DNA of 33,659 bases from positions 1-33,659 of the forward strand of contig CABYOM010000012.1 of NCBI GenBank assembly GCA_902520595.1. The letters run 5' to 3'. The notes below the pieces were generated by a model, which saw only the letters and a program-made list of their open reading frames with translations, was not told the origin of the DNA and made no database searches. Positions 7,770 through 16,220 of this stretch are shown in pieces. Position numbers and translations under genes: made by a program. Position 1 is the stretch's first letter, and each line of letters begins with the position of its first letter. Source of the stretch: an uncultured Candidatus Poseidoniales archaeon (GTDB lineage Archaea > Thermoplasmatota > Poseidoniia > Poseidoniales > Poseidoniaceae).

Positions 7770-8775
7770 ATTTTGTCGAGGGAGAAAGTAATGTTGAGAA
7801 AGCGAACTGCACTTTACGATAAAAGTTCAGTGTTAATCGACGACTCAGCACGTCTCCATTTCGACGAACTGCCTCCGAGAGAATAGCATTGTAGGCAGCA
7901 TACATGAGACGTGGCGAGCGGCGGGCATCTTTGTCCAAGAGAGGCAAAAGACCGAGTGCATTTTTTCGATGTGCTTGGATGTGATCGATGTAGTGACGCA
8001 TGAAATTTTGCCAAGCTTTGGTGCTGGCAAGTGCAGGATCTTGAAGTTCCGTTTGTTTAATGCCAAATTTAGCAAGTTCTTCTGAAGGTATGTATATTCT
8101 ATTTCGTGATAAATCCTCTTGGATATCCCGAAGCACGTTCACTAATTGAAGGAAGATACCCATCTCAACCGCATGCCTACGAGCATTTGGGTCGTTGTAG
8201 CCATAGATTTCGATGAGACAAAGTCCTACTGTAGAAGCAACCCGATAGCAATACTGACGCAAATCTTCAAAGCGTTCATACGAAGTATCAAACAAATCAT
8301 CTTCCATACCGTTGATGAGTTCACGTAGGTGAATCACTTCGATAGGATAACGGTTCAATGTGTCTGCTAATGCGATAAACATCGGTTCACTCATTGCCAC
8401 GCCAGATTCGATGAGATCAAGATTTTCTCGAAAGGAGTTGAGCGCACGAAGACGTTCAAAATTCTCTCGTTTCGAATAAAGCGCATTAAAATCACGCTCT
8501 TTGCGCAATTCTTCACTTTGAATTTCAGTCATAGCATCAAGATGGCTTAGATCTCGTGACGGCAACCAATCACCGTCAACGATATCATCGACTCGGCGAC
8601 AGAATGCATACAGTGCATTTACAGCTTTACGCTTCGGTTCTGGAAGATGACGGAATGAACGGAAAAAGGAAGACGATGCTGAGCGTGCGATACTTTCGCA
8701 TTCCATGTAAGCAAGATGAACTCGCTCTGATGCTCCGATATCAGTTTCATCATTGAGAAGGAAAATCGAAGCCAT
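7768..8775 (-). CDS. crtB: Phytoene/squalene synthase family protein (CrtB-like)
   Basis: Head-to-head prenyl transferase that joins two isoprenyl diphosphates, forming phytoene (C40) or, in relatives, squalene-type (C30) products. Both Asp-rich motifs are present: RRVDDIVD (about 60-67) and QLVNVLRDIQED with SRNRIYIP (about 205-225). YCYRVASTVGLCLIEIYGY is the conserved helix between them. The track begins at GTG 8784, but that GTG lies within a GGGTGA ribosome binding site set 5 nt before the ATG at 8775, so I use the ATG (335 residues). A TATA-like CATATA sits about 40 nt upstream. The gene is downstream of an aldehyde dehydrogenase gene on the same strand. Phytoene versus squalene synthesis cannot be settled from sequence; nearby light-related genes favour carotenoid or retinal precursor supply. 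Confidence 0.85.
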   Translation of the reverse strand: MASIFLLNDETDIGASERVHLAYMECESIARSASSSFFRSFRHLPEPKRKAVNALYAFCRRVDDIVDGDWLPSRDLSHLDAMTEIQSEELRKERDFNALYSKRENFERLRALNSFRENLDLIESGVAMSEPMFIALADTLNRYPIEVIHLRELINGMEDDLFDTSYERFEDLRQYCYRVASTVGLCLIEIYGYNDPNARRHAVEMGIFLQLVNVLRDIQEDLSRNRIYIPSEELAKFGIKQTELQDPALASTKAWQNFMRHYIDHIQAHRKNALGLLPLLDKDARRSPRLMYAAYNAILSEAVRRNGDVLSRRLTLNFYRKVQFAFSTLLSPSTK

Positions 8776-8808
8776 ATGAGTCACCCAACATCACTTGCTC
8801 TTTGTGTG

Positions 8809-8817
8809 CGTATATGA
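8809..8817 (-). promoter_or_regulatory. Possible TATA box of the CrtB-like gene
   Basis: TCATATACG on the minus strand lies about 38 nt before the ATG at 8775. Initiation ~26 nt downstream would leave a short leader containing the GGGTGA site. It would allow expression independent of the upstream aldehyde dehydrogenase gene. Confidence 0.35.
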
Positions 8818-8852
8818 ACTGTGGTTTTTTGATAGAGTTGAAAGAGATTTTT

Positions 8853-10481
8853 TCAAGCGAGTTGTGTCCAATCGACTTCAGCTTCAGCCATTTCAATTTC
8901 GTCAACATCCATTTGTGCAAGTTGAAGTTTTCCTGAAAGTTCATCATTGACTGCATGCCAATAGGAGTAAGCCTCAATTACCCATATTCCCGATTCTCGT
9001 GTTCCGTTTCCAGAACCTTTCACTCCGCCAAATGGCAAATGAGCTTCTGCTCCGGTTGTTGAGTTGTTAATTCCGGTCATTCCAGCCTTGATTCCAGTCT
9101 TGTAACGGTATGCTTCAAGACGGTCGTTGGTGTAAATCGCAGATGATAGCCCGTATGGACTGGCATTCGCTAAGTGAAGAGCATGGTCGAAATCATTCGC
9201 TTTACAAATTGTTACAGCGGGTCCGAAGACTTCTTCATGGAAACATGTCATATCCTCAGTTACCTCTGTAAAAACGTGAGGCCACATGAACACACCATCT
9301 TCAGCAGTGCCAAGGAAATTTGCAGGCTTGTTATTGCTGGTAATTCGTCCCTTACCGAAGATTTGCTTTGCGCCAGAAGCATTGCACATTTCCACGCCAG
9401 TAAGGAAATCTTTAGCGTATTTTTCTGAGAGCATTGGGCCGTAGAGTACCCCGTCATGAACAAGTGAATCACCAATGGTTGTCGATTCAACCTTTGCCAT
9501 AAATTTGGTCATAAACGCATCATAGATATCTTTGTGGAGAATCAGATTTCCAAGGGATGTGCAACGTTGTCCTGCGGTTCCAAAAGCACCCCAGTATGCA
9601 CCTTCAACAGCGTTGTCAAGATTCGCACTTGGCATAACGACCAATGGGTTCTTGCCACCGAGTTCAAGAGAACACGAGACGAGGTTTCGGCCACATACTT
9701 CGCCAATCATCTTACCAACTTCAGTCGAACCGGTAAATGAAATCTTATTCACCATTCCTTCGTCAACTGCATCAATCAGATATTGACCTGCTCCACTTCC
9801 TTTTCCGTGAACTAAGTTGATGACACCATCCGGAAGGCCCGATTCGTGCATTATGCGAGCAAGAGCGAAGGAAAGTAGAGGGGCATCTTGAGGGCTCTTC
9901 CAAACACACGTGTTCCCACACATGATGGCTGGAATCATTTTCCAAAATGGAACCGCAGCAGGGAAATTGCACGCGTTAATGATACCACAGACGCCGAGTG
10001 GACGGCGATAGGTGAACAGTTCCTTGTCAGGTAATTCAGAGTTTACCGTTTGGCCGTAGAGCCTTCGCCCTTCTGACTGAAAAAACAGACAAGTATCGAT
10101 GGCTTCTTGCACTGAACCCGCAGATTCCTTCAAAGTTTTTCCAATCTCTCGGGTCTCAAGAGCCACAATTGCGTCCTTGTGCTCCATCAATAACCGGCCC
10201 ATATTCCCTATGATTTGGCCACGAGTTGGGGCTGGAGTTGCTGCCCAGTCAGGGAAAGCAGAACGAGCCGCTTTTAGGGCATCGTAAACGTCATCTCGTG
10301 TCGAAAGAGGGAATTCACCCAAAGTGTCGTTAAGAATTGCAGGGTTAATGGATGTGAAAGTTGCTCCATCGCTTGCCAATGAGAGTTGTCCGTTAATGAT
10401 ATTGTAGCCTTTAACGGAGGGTTTTCCGTTTGGATTTTCAATAGCAAGGAATTCGAGACCTGTTTCAAGAACATGAACCAT
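8853..10481 (-). CDS. Aldehyde dehydrogenase (NAD(P)+-dependent, PF00171 family)
   Basis: 542 residues, oxidising an aldehyde to the acid with NAD(P)+. Catalytic elements are all visible: NFPAAVPFWKMIP, the cofactor loop SFTGSTEVGK, the general base in LELGGKNP and the nucleophile in GTAGQRCTS. The N-terminal run (LGEFPLSTRDDV, PAPTRGQI, EGRRLYGQTVNSELPDK) resembles bacterial alpha-ketoglutarate-semialdehyde dehydrogenase-type enzymes, so a sugar-acid or carboxylic semialdehyde substrate is possible but unproven. It is longer than the usual 480-500 residues, with an N-terminal arm and an acidic C-terminal tail (EIEMAEAEVDW). The ATG at 10481 has only a weak GGGTCGG upstream. It is divergent from cdc48 across a 178-bp gap. 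Confidence 0.9.
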   Translation of the reverse strand: MVHVLETGLEFLAIENPNGKPSVKGYNIINGQLSLASDGATFTSINPAILNDTLGEFPLSTRDDVYDALKAARSAFPDWAATPAPTRGQIIGNMGRLLMEHKDAIVALETREIGKTLKESAGSVQEAIDTCLFFQSEGRRLYGQTVNSELPDKELFTYRRPLGVCGIINACNFPAAVPFWKMIPAIMCGNTCVWKSPQDAPLLSFALARIMHESGLPDGVINLVHGKGSGAGQYLIDAVDEGMVNKISFTGSTEVGKMIGEVCGRNLVSCSLELGGKNPLVVMPSANLDNAVEGAYWGAFGTAGQRCTSLGNLILHKDIYDAFMTKFMAKVESTTIGDSLVHDGVLYGPMLSEKYAKDFLTGVEMCNASGAKQIFGKGRITSNNKPANFLGTAEDGVFMWPHVFTEVTEDMTCFHEEVFGPAVTICKANDFDHALHLANASPYGLSSAIYTNDRLEAYRYKTGIKAGMTGINNSTTGAEAHLPFGGVKGSGNGTRESGIWVIEAYSYWHAVNDELSGKLQLAQMDVDEIEMAEAEVDWTQLA

Positions 10482-10617
10482 AACCGACCCAAAGGAACGC
10501 CCCTCTTGAAATTGATGGACGATTCGGTAAGGAAAAATTCTCCAATTGGTTCATCGAATCTTATCTTAAGGTTAAAAGGGGGGCGGCGTGAAGAGCAAGA
10601 AGAGAGGCGGTCAGCCT

Positions 10618-10629
10618 ATCATTAAATAG
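10618..10629 (+). promoter_or_regulatory. Possible TATA region of cdc48
   Basis: The 178-bp gap between the aldehyde dehydrogenase gene and cdc48 holds ATTAAATAGG, a TATA-like segment about 35 nt before the ATG. It would give a ~10-nt leader containing AAGTGA. I see no gene or strong repeat in the rest of the gap. Confidence 0.3.
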
Positions 10630-10659
10630 GCTCGACTGTTGAACGAATGAAGTGAATGT

Positions 10660-12885
10660 ATGGCGAAAGATGAGAAAACAATGTCCTTGCGTGTGTCAAA
10701 AGCAATTCCGTCCGATGTTGGTCATGGAAGAGCCCGTATTTCGGGAGAAAATGATCTCGGTTTGAAACCGGGTGACATTGTAGAAATTAAAGGCGAAAAG
10801 CGCTCTACTGCTGCGATATACTGGCGAAGCCGACCTGAAGATTCGAAGATGGAAATCATCCGCGTCGATGGTATCATTCGCAAGAACGCAGGCGTAAGTC
10901 TAGGTGACAGAGTCACAGTAAGCAAAGTCGAAGCAAAAGAATGCACGAAACTCGTACTCTCTCCAGTCATGGCCAACAAGCAGAAAGTGAAGTTTGGCCC
11001 GGGAATAGAAGGCTTTGCCCGAAGAGGACTCTCAAAGAGACCCGTTGTTCAGGGCGACCGAATATTCATTCCTGGGATGACGTTGTTTGCTGAAGCGCTT
11101 CCATTTGCTGTTATTCAAACAACGCCGAAAGGAATTGTCAAAGTGACTAATGATACTGACATAGTCATAAAAGACGAAGCAGTTGATGATGTTAATGTTG
11201 GTCAATCGGAAGGTATTACCTACGAAGATGTTGGAGGAATTGGACAACAATTACAAAAGGTTCGTGAGATGATTGAACTTCCTCTTAAGCACCCTGAATT
11301 ATTCCGCCGACTTGGCATTGATCCGCCGAAAGGTGTTCTTCTTCATGGTCCGCCAGGAACGGGTAAGACCATGATTGCAAAGGCTGTAGCAACTGAAGTT
11401 GATGCACACTTCAAAATCATCAATGGACCCGAAATAATTTCAAAGTATTACGGGGAATCTGAGAAACAACTCCGAGAAATCTTTGATGAAGCTGCCGACA
11501 ATGCACCTGCGATTGTTTTTATCGATGAAATAGATTCAATCTGTCCGAAGAGAGAAGATGTAAGCGGTGAAGTCGAGCGACGAGTTGTAGCTCAAATGTT
11601 GACCCTCATGGATGGTATGCAAGGGCGAGATAACGTTGTTGTGATTGGTGCTACCAATCGAAGAGATGCCTTGGACCCTGCACTTCGGCGCCCCGGGCGT
11701 TTTGATCGCGAAATCGAGATAGGCGTTCCTGACCGCGAAGGACGAAGTGAAATCATGGATGTGCACACGCGTCAAATGCCAATTTCTGACGACTTCGAAA
11801 TCAACTGGGTTCTCGACAACACATATGGGTTTGTCGGAGCCGACCTTGCAGCTCTCGTTCGAGAATCTGCTATGAAGGCACTTCGACGCTATCTACCTGA
11901 AATCGATTTGGAAGAAGAAACAATTCCGCCGGAAGTTCTTGAAAAGATGGAAGTTCGAATGGATGATTTCCGTGAAGCGATTAAGGATGTTGAACCGTCT
12001 GCACTTCGTGAGATATATGTCGAAATCCCCGAGATCACTTGGGATGAAGTCGGCGGGCTCGATGAGGTCAAAGACCGTCTCAAAGAATCGGTTGAGTGGC
12101 CTCTTACAAAACCCGAATTATTCGAACACTTCGGAATCAAACCCCCTCGAGGCATCGTTCTGTTTGGTGCACCTGGGACCGGTAAAACCTTGCTTGCAAA
12201 GGCAATCGCGAATGAAGCACAAGCTAATTTCATCAGTATCAAAGGACCTGAAATGATTTCAAAGTGGGTCGGTGAATCTGAGCGCGGTATTCGTGAAATT
12301 TTCAAGAAGGCGAAGCAATCTGCACCTGCGATTATCTTCTTGGATGAATTTGAATCCATTGCGAGCATGCGCTCATCTTCAGGATCCGAAGGTAGCGATG
12401 TTGGTAATCGTGTTGTCAATCAACTCCTTGCCAGCATGGATGGAGTCGAATCGCTGGACGGTGTAATTGTCGTTGCTGCAACTAACCGGCCTGAAATGAT
12501 TGACCCAGCGCTTCTCAGAAGCGGGCGATTTGAGCGAGTTCTTCACGTTCCTCCTCCGGATGCAGGCTCCCGTGAAGTTATCTTCAACATTCACAGCCAG
12601 GGAATGCCTCTGTCCAAGTTTTCTTTGAAAGACATCATCGGTGGTCTTGACGGATTTACGGGTGCTGATATCGAAGCAGTATGCCGAGAAGCCGCCCTTA
12701 TCTGCATGCGAGCAGACAAGAAAAAGGTCACAAAAAAGCACTTTGAAGAAGCGATTAAACGCGTTCGACCAACAGTTAATGCTGAGATGTTGTCATACTA
12801 TCAAAAGATGGAAACACTGCTTACATCAGGGCTATCCAATATCAAGCGAAATCGCGATACTGGATTCGGCATGGAATCAATGTGA
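10660..12885 (+). CDS. cdc48: Cdc48/VAT (p97-like) AAA+ ATPase
   Basis: 741 residues with the full archaeal Cdc48 layout. An N-domain double-psi barrel and four-stranded barrel cover residues 1-190. D1 has Walker A GPPGTGKT (about 230) and Walker B IVFIDEID (about 284). D2 has GAPGTGKT (about 503) and IIFLDEFES (about 557). Both second regions of homology are intact ([20 protein letters not shown] and [20 protein letters not shown]). The hexamer unfolds protein substrates for the proteasome or for remodelling complexes. In D2 the residues after the Walker B DE are FES rather than the common IDS. The C-terminus (GFGMESM) lacks an HbYX proteasome-docking tail. A PRC-barrel gene follows after 70 bp. 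Confidence 0.96.
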   Translation: MAKDEKTMSLRVSKAIPSDVGHGRARISGENDLGLKPGDIVEIKGEKRSTAAIYWRSRPEDSKMEIIRVDGIIRKNAGVSLGDRVTVSKVEAKECTKLVLSPVMANKQKVKFGPGIEGFARRGLSKRPVVQGDRIFIPGMTLFAEALPFAVIQTTPKGIVKVTNDTDIVIKDEAVDDVNVGQSEGITYEDVGGIGQQLQKVREMIELPLKHPELFRRLGIDPPKGVLLHGPPGTGKTMIAKAVATEVDAHFKIINGPEIISKYYGESEKQLREIFDEAADNAPAIVFIDEIDSICPKREDVSGEVERRVVAQMLTLMDGMQGRDNVVVIGATNRRDALDPALRRPGRFDREIEIGVPDREGRSEIMDVHTRQMPISDDFEINWVLDNTYGFVGADLAALVRESAMKALRRYLPEIDLEEETIPPEVLEKMEVRMDDFREAIKDVEPSALREIYVEIPEITWDEVGGLDEVKDRLKESVEWPLTKPELFEHFGIKPPRGIVLFGAPGTGKTLLAKAIANEAQANFISIKGPEMISKWVGESERGIREIFKKAKQSAPAIIFLDEFESIASMRSSSGSEGSDVGNRVVNQLLASMDGVESLDGVIVVAATNRPEMIDPALLRSGRFERVLHVPPPDAGSREVIFNIHSQGMPLSKFSLKDIIGGLDGFTGADIEAVCREAALICMRADKKKVTKKHFEEAIKRVRPTVNAEMLSYYQKMETLLTSGLSNIKRNRDTGFGMESM

Positions 12886-12955
12886 TGCATTCTCTGGAAT
12901 CGACGCATTGATGTGCTGCACTGTTGTGGTCAACCCATAAGTGAGGTGAAATCGA

Positions 12956-13195
12956 ATGGCTGTCTTTGCTCGTGAAATTGTTGGTCGCCAAGTGGTTGAT
13001 TCACACAGCCAACTTCTCGGCACCTTGCGAGATATTGTCTTTGACAAACAGTCAGGCACAGTCTTAGGTATTCGAGTCAAAATTGAAGAAAACCTTGACC
13101 CAACTGCTCTGCCATGGGATATGAATGAGGGATTGATGGAGATCCCTGTAGATGAGGTCGCTCGAATCGCCTCAAAAATTCACTTGAAGCGATAA
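12956..13195 (+). CDS. PRC-barrel domain protein
   Basis: A 79-residue single-domain protein (EIVGRQVVDSHSQLLGTLRDIVFD, then GTVLGIRVKIEE and EIPVDEVARIASKIHL). This is the small beta-barrel known from photosynthetic reaction centre H subunit and RimM, used as a protein-protein or RNA-processing adaptor. Standalone archaeal versions are common and mostly uncharacterised. GAGGTGA lies 6 nt before the ATG, giving a confident start. The 70-bp gap after cdc48 has no clear terminator, so co-transcription is possible. Confidence 0.88.
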   Translation: MAVFAREIVGRQVVDSHSQLLGTLRDIVFDKQSGTVLGIRVKIEENLDPTALPWDMNEGLMEIPVDEVARIASKIHLKR

Positions 13196-13219
13196 AATCG
13201 TAACATTGAACATTGAAAA

Positions 13220-13248
13220 GGAGCAAATGCTGATGAGCATTTATCTCC
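13220..13248 (+). promoter_or_regulatory. Leader hairpin upstream of the DUF4350/DUF58 operon
   Basis: AAATGCT-GATG-AGCATTT is a perfect 7-bp stem, extended by GGAG/CTCC across a small internal loop. The 5' side carries the AAGGAG site and start codon of a possible 29-codon ORF. It lies within the 125-bp gap after the PRC-barrel gene. Confidence 0.45.
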
Positions 13249-13316
13249 CACATGATAACAACCTTCTAAACACAACCGAACACGTGGCTATGTCGGAACA
13301 GTGCTCTAGAAGGTGA
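13227..13316 (+). CDS. Possible leader peptide ORF (29 codons)
   Basis: Too short for the ORF track. AAAAGGAG is followed after 3 nt by ATG, and the frame runs 29 codons (MLMSIYLPHDNN...QCSRR) to a TGA that lies inside the AAGGTGA ribosome binding site of the next gene. That arrangement would allow translational coupling with the DUF4350-like gene. No similarity is recognised, and chance occurrence is quite possible. The start and ribosome binding site are partly buried in a hairpin. Confidence 0.3.
   Translation: MLMSIYLPHDNNLLNTTEHVAMSEQCSRR
13261..13314 (+). promoter_or_regulatory. Long-range stem masking the ribosome binding site of the DUF4350-like gene
   Basis: ACCTTCTA (13261-13268) is the exact complement of TAGAAGGT (13307-13314), whose end is the start of the AAGGTGA site for the ATG at 13321. 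Inside, CCGA/TCGG (13276-13279 and 13293-13296) can extend with CA/TG past a bulged A, giving a nested stem. If formed in RNA, the structure would hide the ribosome binding site. Confidence 0.4.
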
Positions 13317-13320
13317 CCTC

Positions 13321-14955
13321 ATGCTCGGCAACGTGAATATCAATTACCGAAGAATAGGCCTACAAGCCGCATTCTGGCTCGTAATGTCACTGTTGTTGAT
13401 GAGCGTTTTACTCAATTTCGTGAACCTTTCCAGTTCAAATCAATTATCAGCTTACGATGATGACTGGAATGACATGTCAGCATTCCGGCAAGATATCAAA
13501 GACATGGGGATTCAAACCAGTTCACTCGTGAGTAGTCCTCTCCTTTTAGCCGATATTGAAGACCCTCGCAACACAACATACATTCTTGCCGGAGTTGAAC
13601 GCGATACCCTTTCACTCCCTCAATTTGATAGTGACGGATTCATTACAATCGCGGCTGAAGACGGTTACTCACCATCTGAAATAGATGCTATTGTCGAGTT
13701 TGTCGATGCAGGTGGCACCGCTTTGATTCTCGAAGATTATGGATTTGCAGGAAGTATTGCCCAGGCTTACGGCGTTCGCTATACTGGTTACCAACTTTAT
13801 GACACAACTTATGTTGAAGAACTCGATTACAATTATGTTTGGATGTGTGTTCAAGCAACTCCGTGCGGCATGAACGGTAGCAGTATTGACCCTGAGACCA
13901 TCTCTGTTCATGAACGGTGGAGTGGAATGAATGGCGAAGGCGCTCATCCGTGCAGTCTTCTCAACGGGCAGACAATGCCTCTTGAAGACGCAGGTTTATG
14001 CTCTCAGCACTGGATAAATGGAGAAATCCAGTACAACGCTACTTACCAGTTATTGTTGAATAATATCACAGCACTCGAACTCATTCCCGGAGTAAACGGA
14101 GCACTTTCTGAAGTCTCGATACGTGCAGTTACCAGTAACGAAGCTACCGTAGATGTCAACGGCGATGGAGAAATATGGGTGGGTAATGAACAGACATCAG
14201 AAACCCCAGATTTATGGGGCCAGTTTAATCTCAGTATCGAAGCATGTGCACGCAAGTCATGTGACCCAGATGAAGGTGGAAGAATCGTATTCATGGCTGA
14301 TGGTTCAGCATTGATTAACGCAATTTACGATTATCAAGGGTTTAATGATCCGAACAACCCACTTTATGGAAGCAATGATTGTGTTACGAGTAACGAAAAA
14401 TGTATTCCTGAAAACGATAATAGAAAGTGGGCGATGGACTTCATTGCAGAAGCCCTCATGTCCACGGTTCCAGGCGAGGAAGGTCAACCTGCGGAAGATG
14501 CGATGGTTATTTTCGATGAATCGAGACATCCACAAAACGCATTATTCGCTGATTCTTACAATACGGTATACTTCTTGTTAGTCTATTTTACCGGTGAAGG
14601 ATTAGCAATGCTTCTGCTGTTCCTTGTTCTGTTTATCGCCTTCGAAGCGGTTCTCATCAAAAAGCGAGACCCTGAACCATGGCGCCACGTCTTCAGCATT
14701 ATTTACTACGGATTCGGTGATGCGAACAGATACACCTACTATGCAAAAACCGATAAAATACGCCAAGTATTCCTCTCGAAGGTACGAAATCAAAATGGCT
14801 TGAGCAGAGAAGAATTCCACGCGATGCCAGCTCGTGAACTTGTGTCACTCATCAACGATCCCGTACTGGCTAAATTTGCCATAGAGCCAACAAAATATTC
14901 ACTTGAGCAGACTGTAGCGGTCGTCAAACGAATCAAATCGTGGGGACGAACCTGA
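13321..14955 (+). CDS. DUF4350-like membrane protein with large external domain
   Basis: 544 residues. One membrane helix lies near the N-terminus (about 14-36) and one at about 420-447 (GLAMLLLFLVLFIAFEAVLI). They bracket a ~380-residue presumably extracellular region. After the first helix the sequence (DDDWNDMSAFRQDIKDMG, EIDAIVEFVDAGGTALILEDYG) matches the DUF4350 pattern, a class-I-glutaminase-amidotransferase-like fold often encoded with DUF58 and MoxR genes. The external part has many cysteines in pairs and an EF-hand-like loop (DVNGDGEIW, about 278). The C-terminal ~95 residues are cytosolic and charged. AAGGTGA precedes the ATG by 4 nt. It is first of a three-gene operon and its function is unknown. 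Confidence 0.75.
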   Translation: MLGNVNINYRRIGLQAAFWLVMSLLLMSVLLNFVNLSSSNQLSAYDDDWNDMSAFRQDIKDMGIQTSSLVSSPLLLADIEDPRNTTYILAGVERDTLSLPQFDSDGFITIAAEDGYSPSEIDAIVEFVDAGGTALILEDYGFAGSIAQAYGVRYTGYQLYDTTYVEELDYNYVWMCVQATPCGMNGSSIDPETISVHERWSGMNGEGAHPCSLLNGQTMPLEDAGLCSQHWINGEIQYNATYQLLLNNITALELIPGVNGALSEVSIRAVTSNEATVDVNGDGEIWVGNEQTSETPDLWGQFNLSIEACARKSCDPDEGGRIVFMADGSALINAIYDYQGFNDPNNPLYGSNDCVTSNEKCIPENDNRKWAMDFIAEALMSTVPGEEGQPAEDAMVIFDESRHPQNALFADSYNTVYFLLVYFTGEGLAMLLLFLVLFIAFEAVLIKKRDPEPWRHVFSIIYYGFGDANRYTYYAKTDKIRQVFLSKVRNQNGLSREEFHAMPARELVSLINDPVLAKFAIEPTKYSLEQTVAVVKRIKSWGRT

Positions 14956-14965
14956 GGTGGTAGAA

Positions 14966-16219
14966 ATGTGGACACGTAAGGCATCATTCACCTTCACTGG
15001 CGGTATTGCGCTGATACTTATTGGCATGATGATTGCGAATCTCCAAATGATGATTCTTGGAATTTCCTTCATCGCCTTTATTGTCGTCAATTCATGGATT
15101 TCAGGTCATGGTGATGTTGAAGTGCAACGCACACTTTCTGCAGATAATCTCTACAAAGGAGATGATTTGTACGTTGAACTGTTAGTAACAAACCGTTCCA
15201 ATCGCAATACTCAACTTTTGGAAGTCTACGATAATATTCCTCACGAAATGAAGTTACGCAGTGGGCTAAATCAAATGCGTTTGAATCTGCGTCCTGGAGA
15301 AAGTGCCCGGATTCGCTACGTTCTGCGATGCCCGTTACGAGGCCACTATTCCATCGGGCCCGTTTCTCTTCGATCACGAAATACATTCAACCTCGGTGTT
15401 GATGAGATGTACGTTGACCACCACAGTGACATTGTCATTTTCCCGCAAATCAAAGAAGTGGAAGAAGCCTTCCTCCGCTCGAGAACGCCGAAGATGTATA
15501 CCGGCGCTACAACATTGAGAACACCTGGACAAGGCTCAGAATTTTATTCGCTGAGAGAGTATGTCCCAGGAGACCCGTTCAAGAACATTAACTGGAAAGC
15601 ATTTGCTCGAACTGGAGAACTCATGGTCAATGAAAAGTGTCGAGATGCCGTTACTGACTTGTACATTCTCTTAGACAGTCGAGACATTGCTCGAATCGGT
15701 ACTGTGCTCAAAAATCCACTCGAAATGGGTACCGTTTCTGCTGCGAGTCTTGCAGCATTCTTCCTCAAACGACGCGATTCGGTAGCCTTAGCAATATTTG
15801 ATGACAATCTCTCTTACTTGCCCCCAGATACCGGAGATAAACAATATTTCAAGATTCTAAGCGCACTTGCTGGCGTCTCACCTAAAGGCGCAATGCCACT
15901 TCAAGCGGTCACCAACTCACTTAGTGGCAGATTTAGTCGAGGCAGTCCTGTTTTCATTATATCATCGTGTGAAGGAGATGGTACTGTCCCAGCCGCAGTA
16001 CGTGACCTCGTTGGTCGTGGACATGAGGTTACGGTTCTCTCACCATCGAGTATCGACTTTGAACGATTGGTTAGTCGAATTCCACGTATGTCGTATGAAG
16101 TTCTCAAACTTGAACGTCAAAACCGTCTTACGACTTTAGCTGGTTCTGGTGCTATGGTTATCGACTGGATGCCAGACATGGATCTGTCACAAGCGCTGAT
16201 GCAAGTGAGGGGGTATTAG
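14966..16219 (+). CDS. DUF58 domain protein
   Basis: 417 residues. Two close N-terminal membrane helices (about 8-46) are followed by a beta-rich segment and the DUF58 signature near residue 196 (EYVPGDPFKNINWKAFART). A von Willebrand A-like C-terminal half follows, where LLDSRD stands in for a MIDAS DxSxS, so metal binding is doubtful. DUF58 proteins usually partner MoxR AAA ATPases in chaperone or metallocentre-insertion systems; no moxR is present in this window. The track starts at GTG 14957, but that GTG is part of a GAGGTGG ribosome binding site 5 nt before the ATG at 14966, so I use the ATG. It follows the DUF4350-like gene by 10 bp. Confidence 0.88.
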   Translation: MWTRKASFTFTGGIALILIGMMIANLQMMILGISFIAFIVVNSWISGHGDVEVQRTLSADNLYKGDDLYVELLVTNRSNRNTQLLEVYDNIPHEMKLRSGLNQMRLNLRPGESARIRYVLRCPLRGHYSIGPVSLRSRNTFNLGVDEMYVDHHSDIVIFPQIKEVEEAFLRSRTPKMYTGATTLRTPGQGSEFYSLREYVPGDPFKNINWKAFARTGELMVNEKCRDAVTDLYILLDSRDIARIGTVLKNPLEMGTVSAASLAAFFLKRRDSVALAIFDDNLSYLPPDTGDKQYFKILSALAGVSPKGAMPLQAVTNSLSGRFSRGSPVFIISSCEGDGTVPAAVRDLVGRGHEVTVLSPSSIDFERLVSRIPRMSYEVLKLERQNRLTTLAGSGAMVIDWMPDMDLSQALMQVRGY

Positions 16220-16220
16220 A

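Noticed and set aside
11889-12419. 176-residue minus-strand ORF inside cdc48
   Set aside because: It lies fully within the strongly conserved D1-D2 coding sequence, is Ser/Arg/Pro-rich with no domain, and is a reading-frame shadow.
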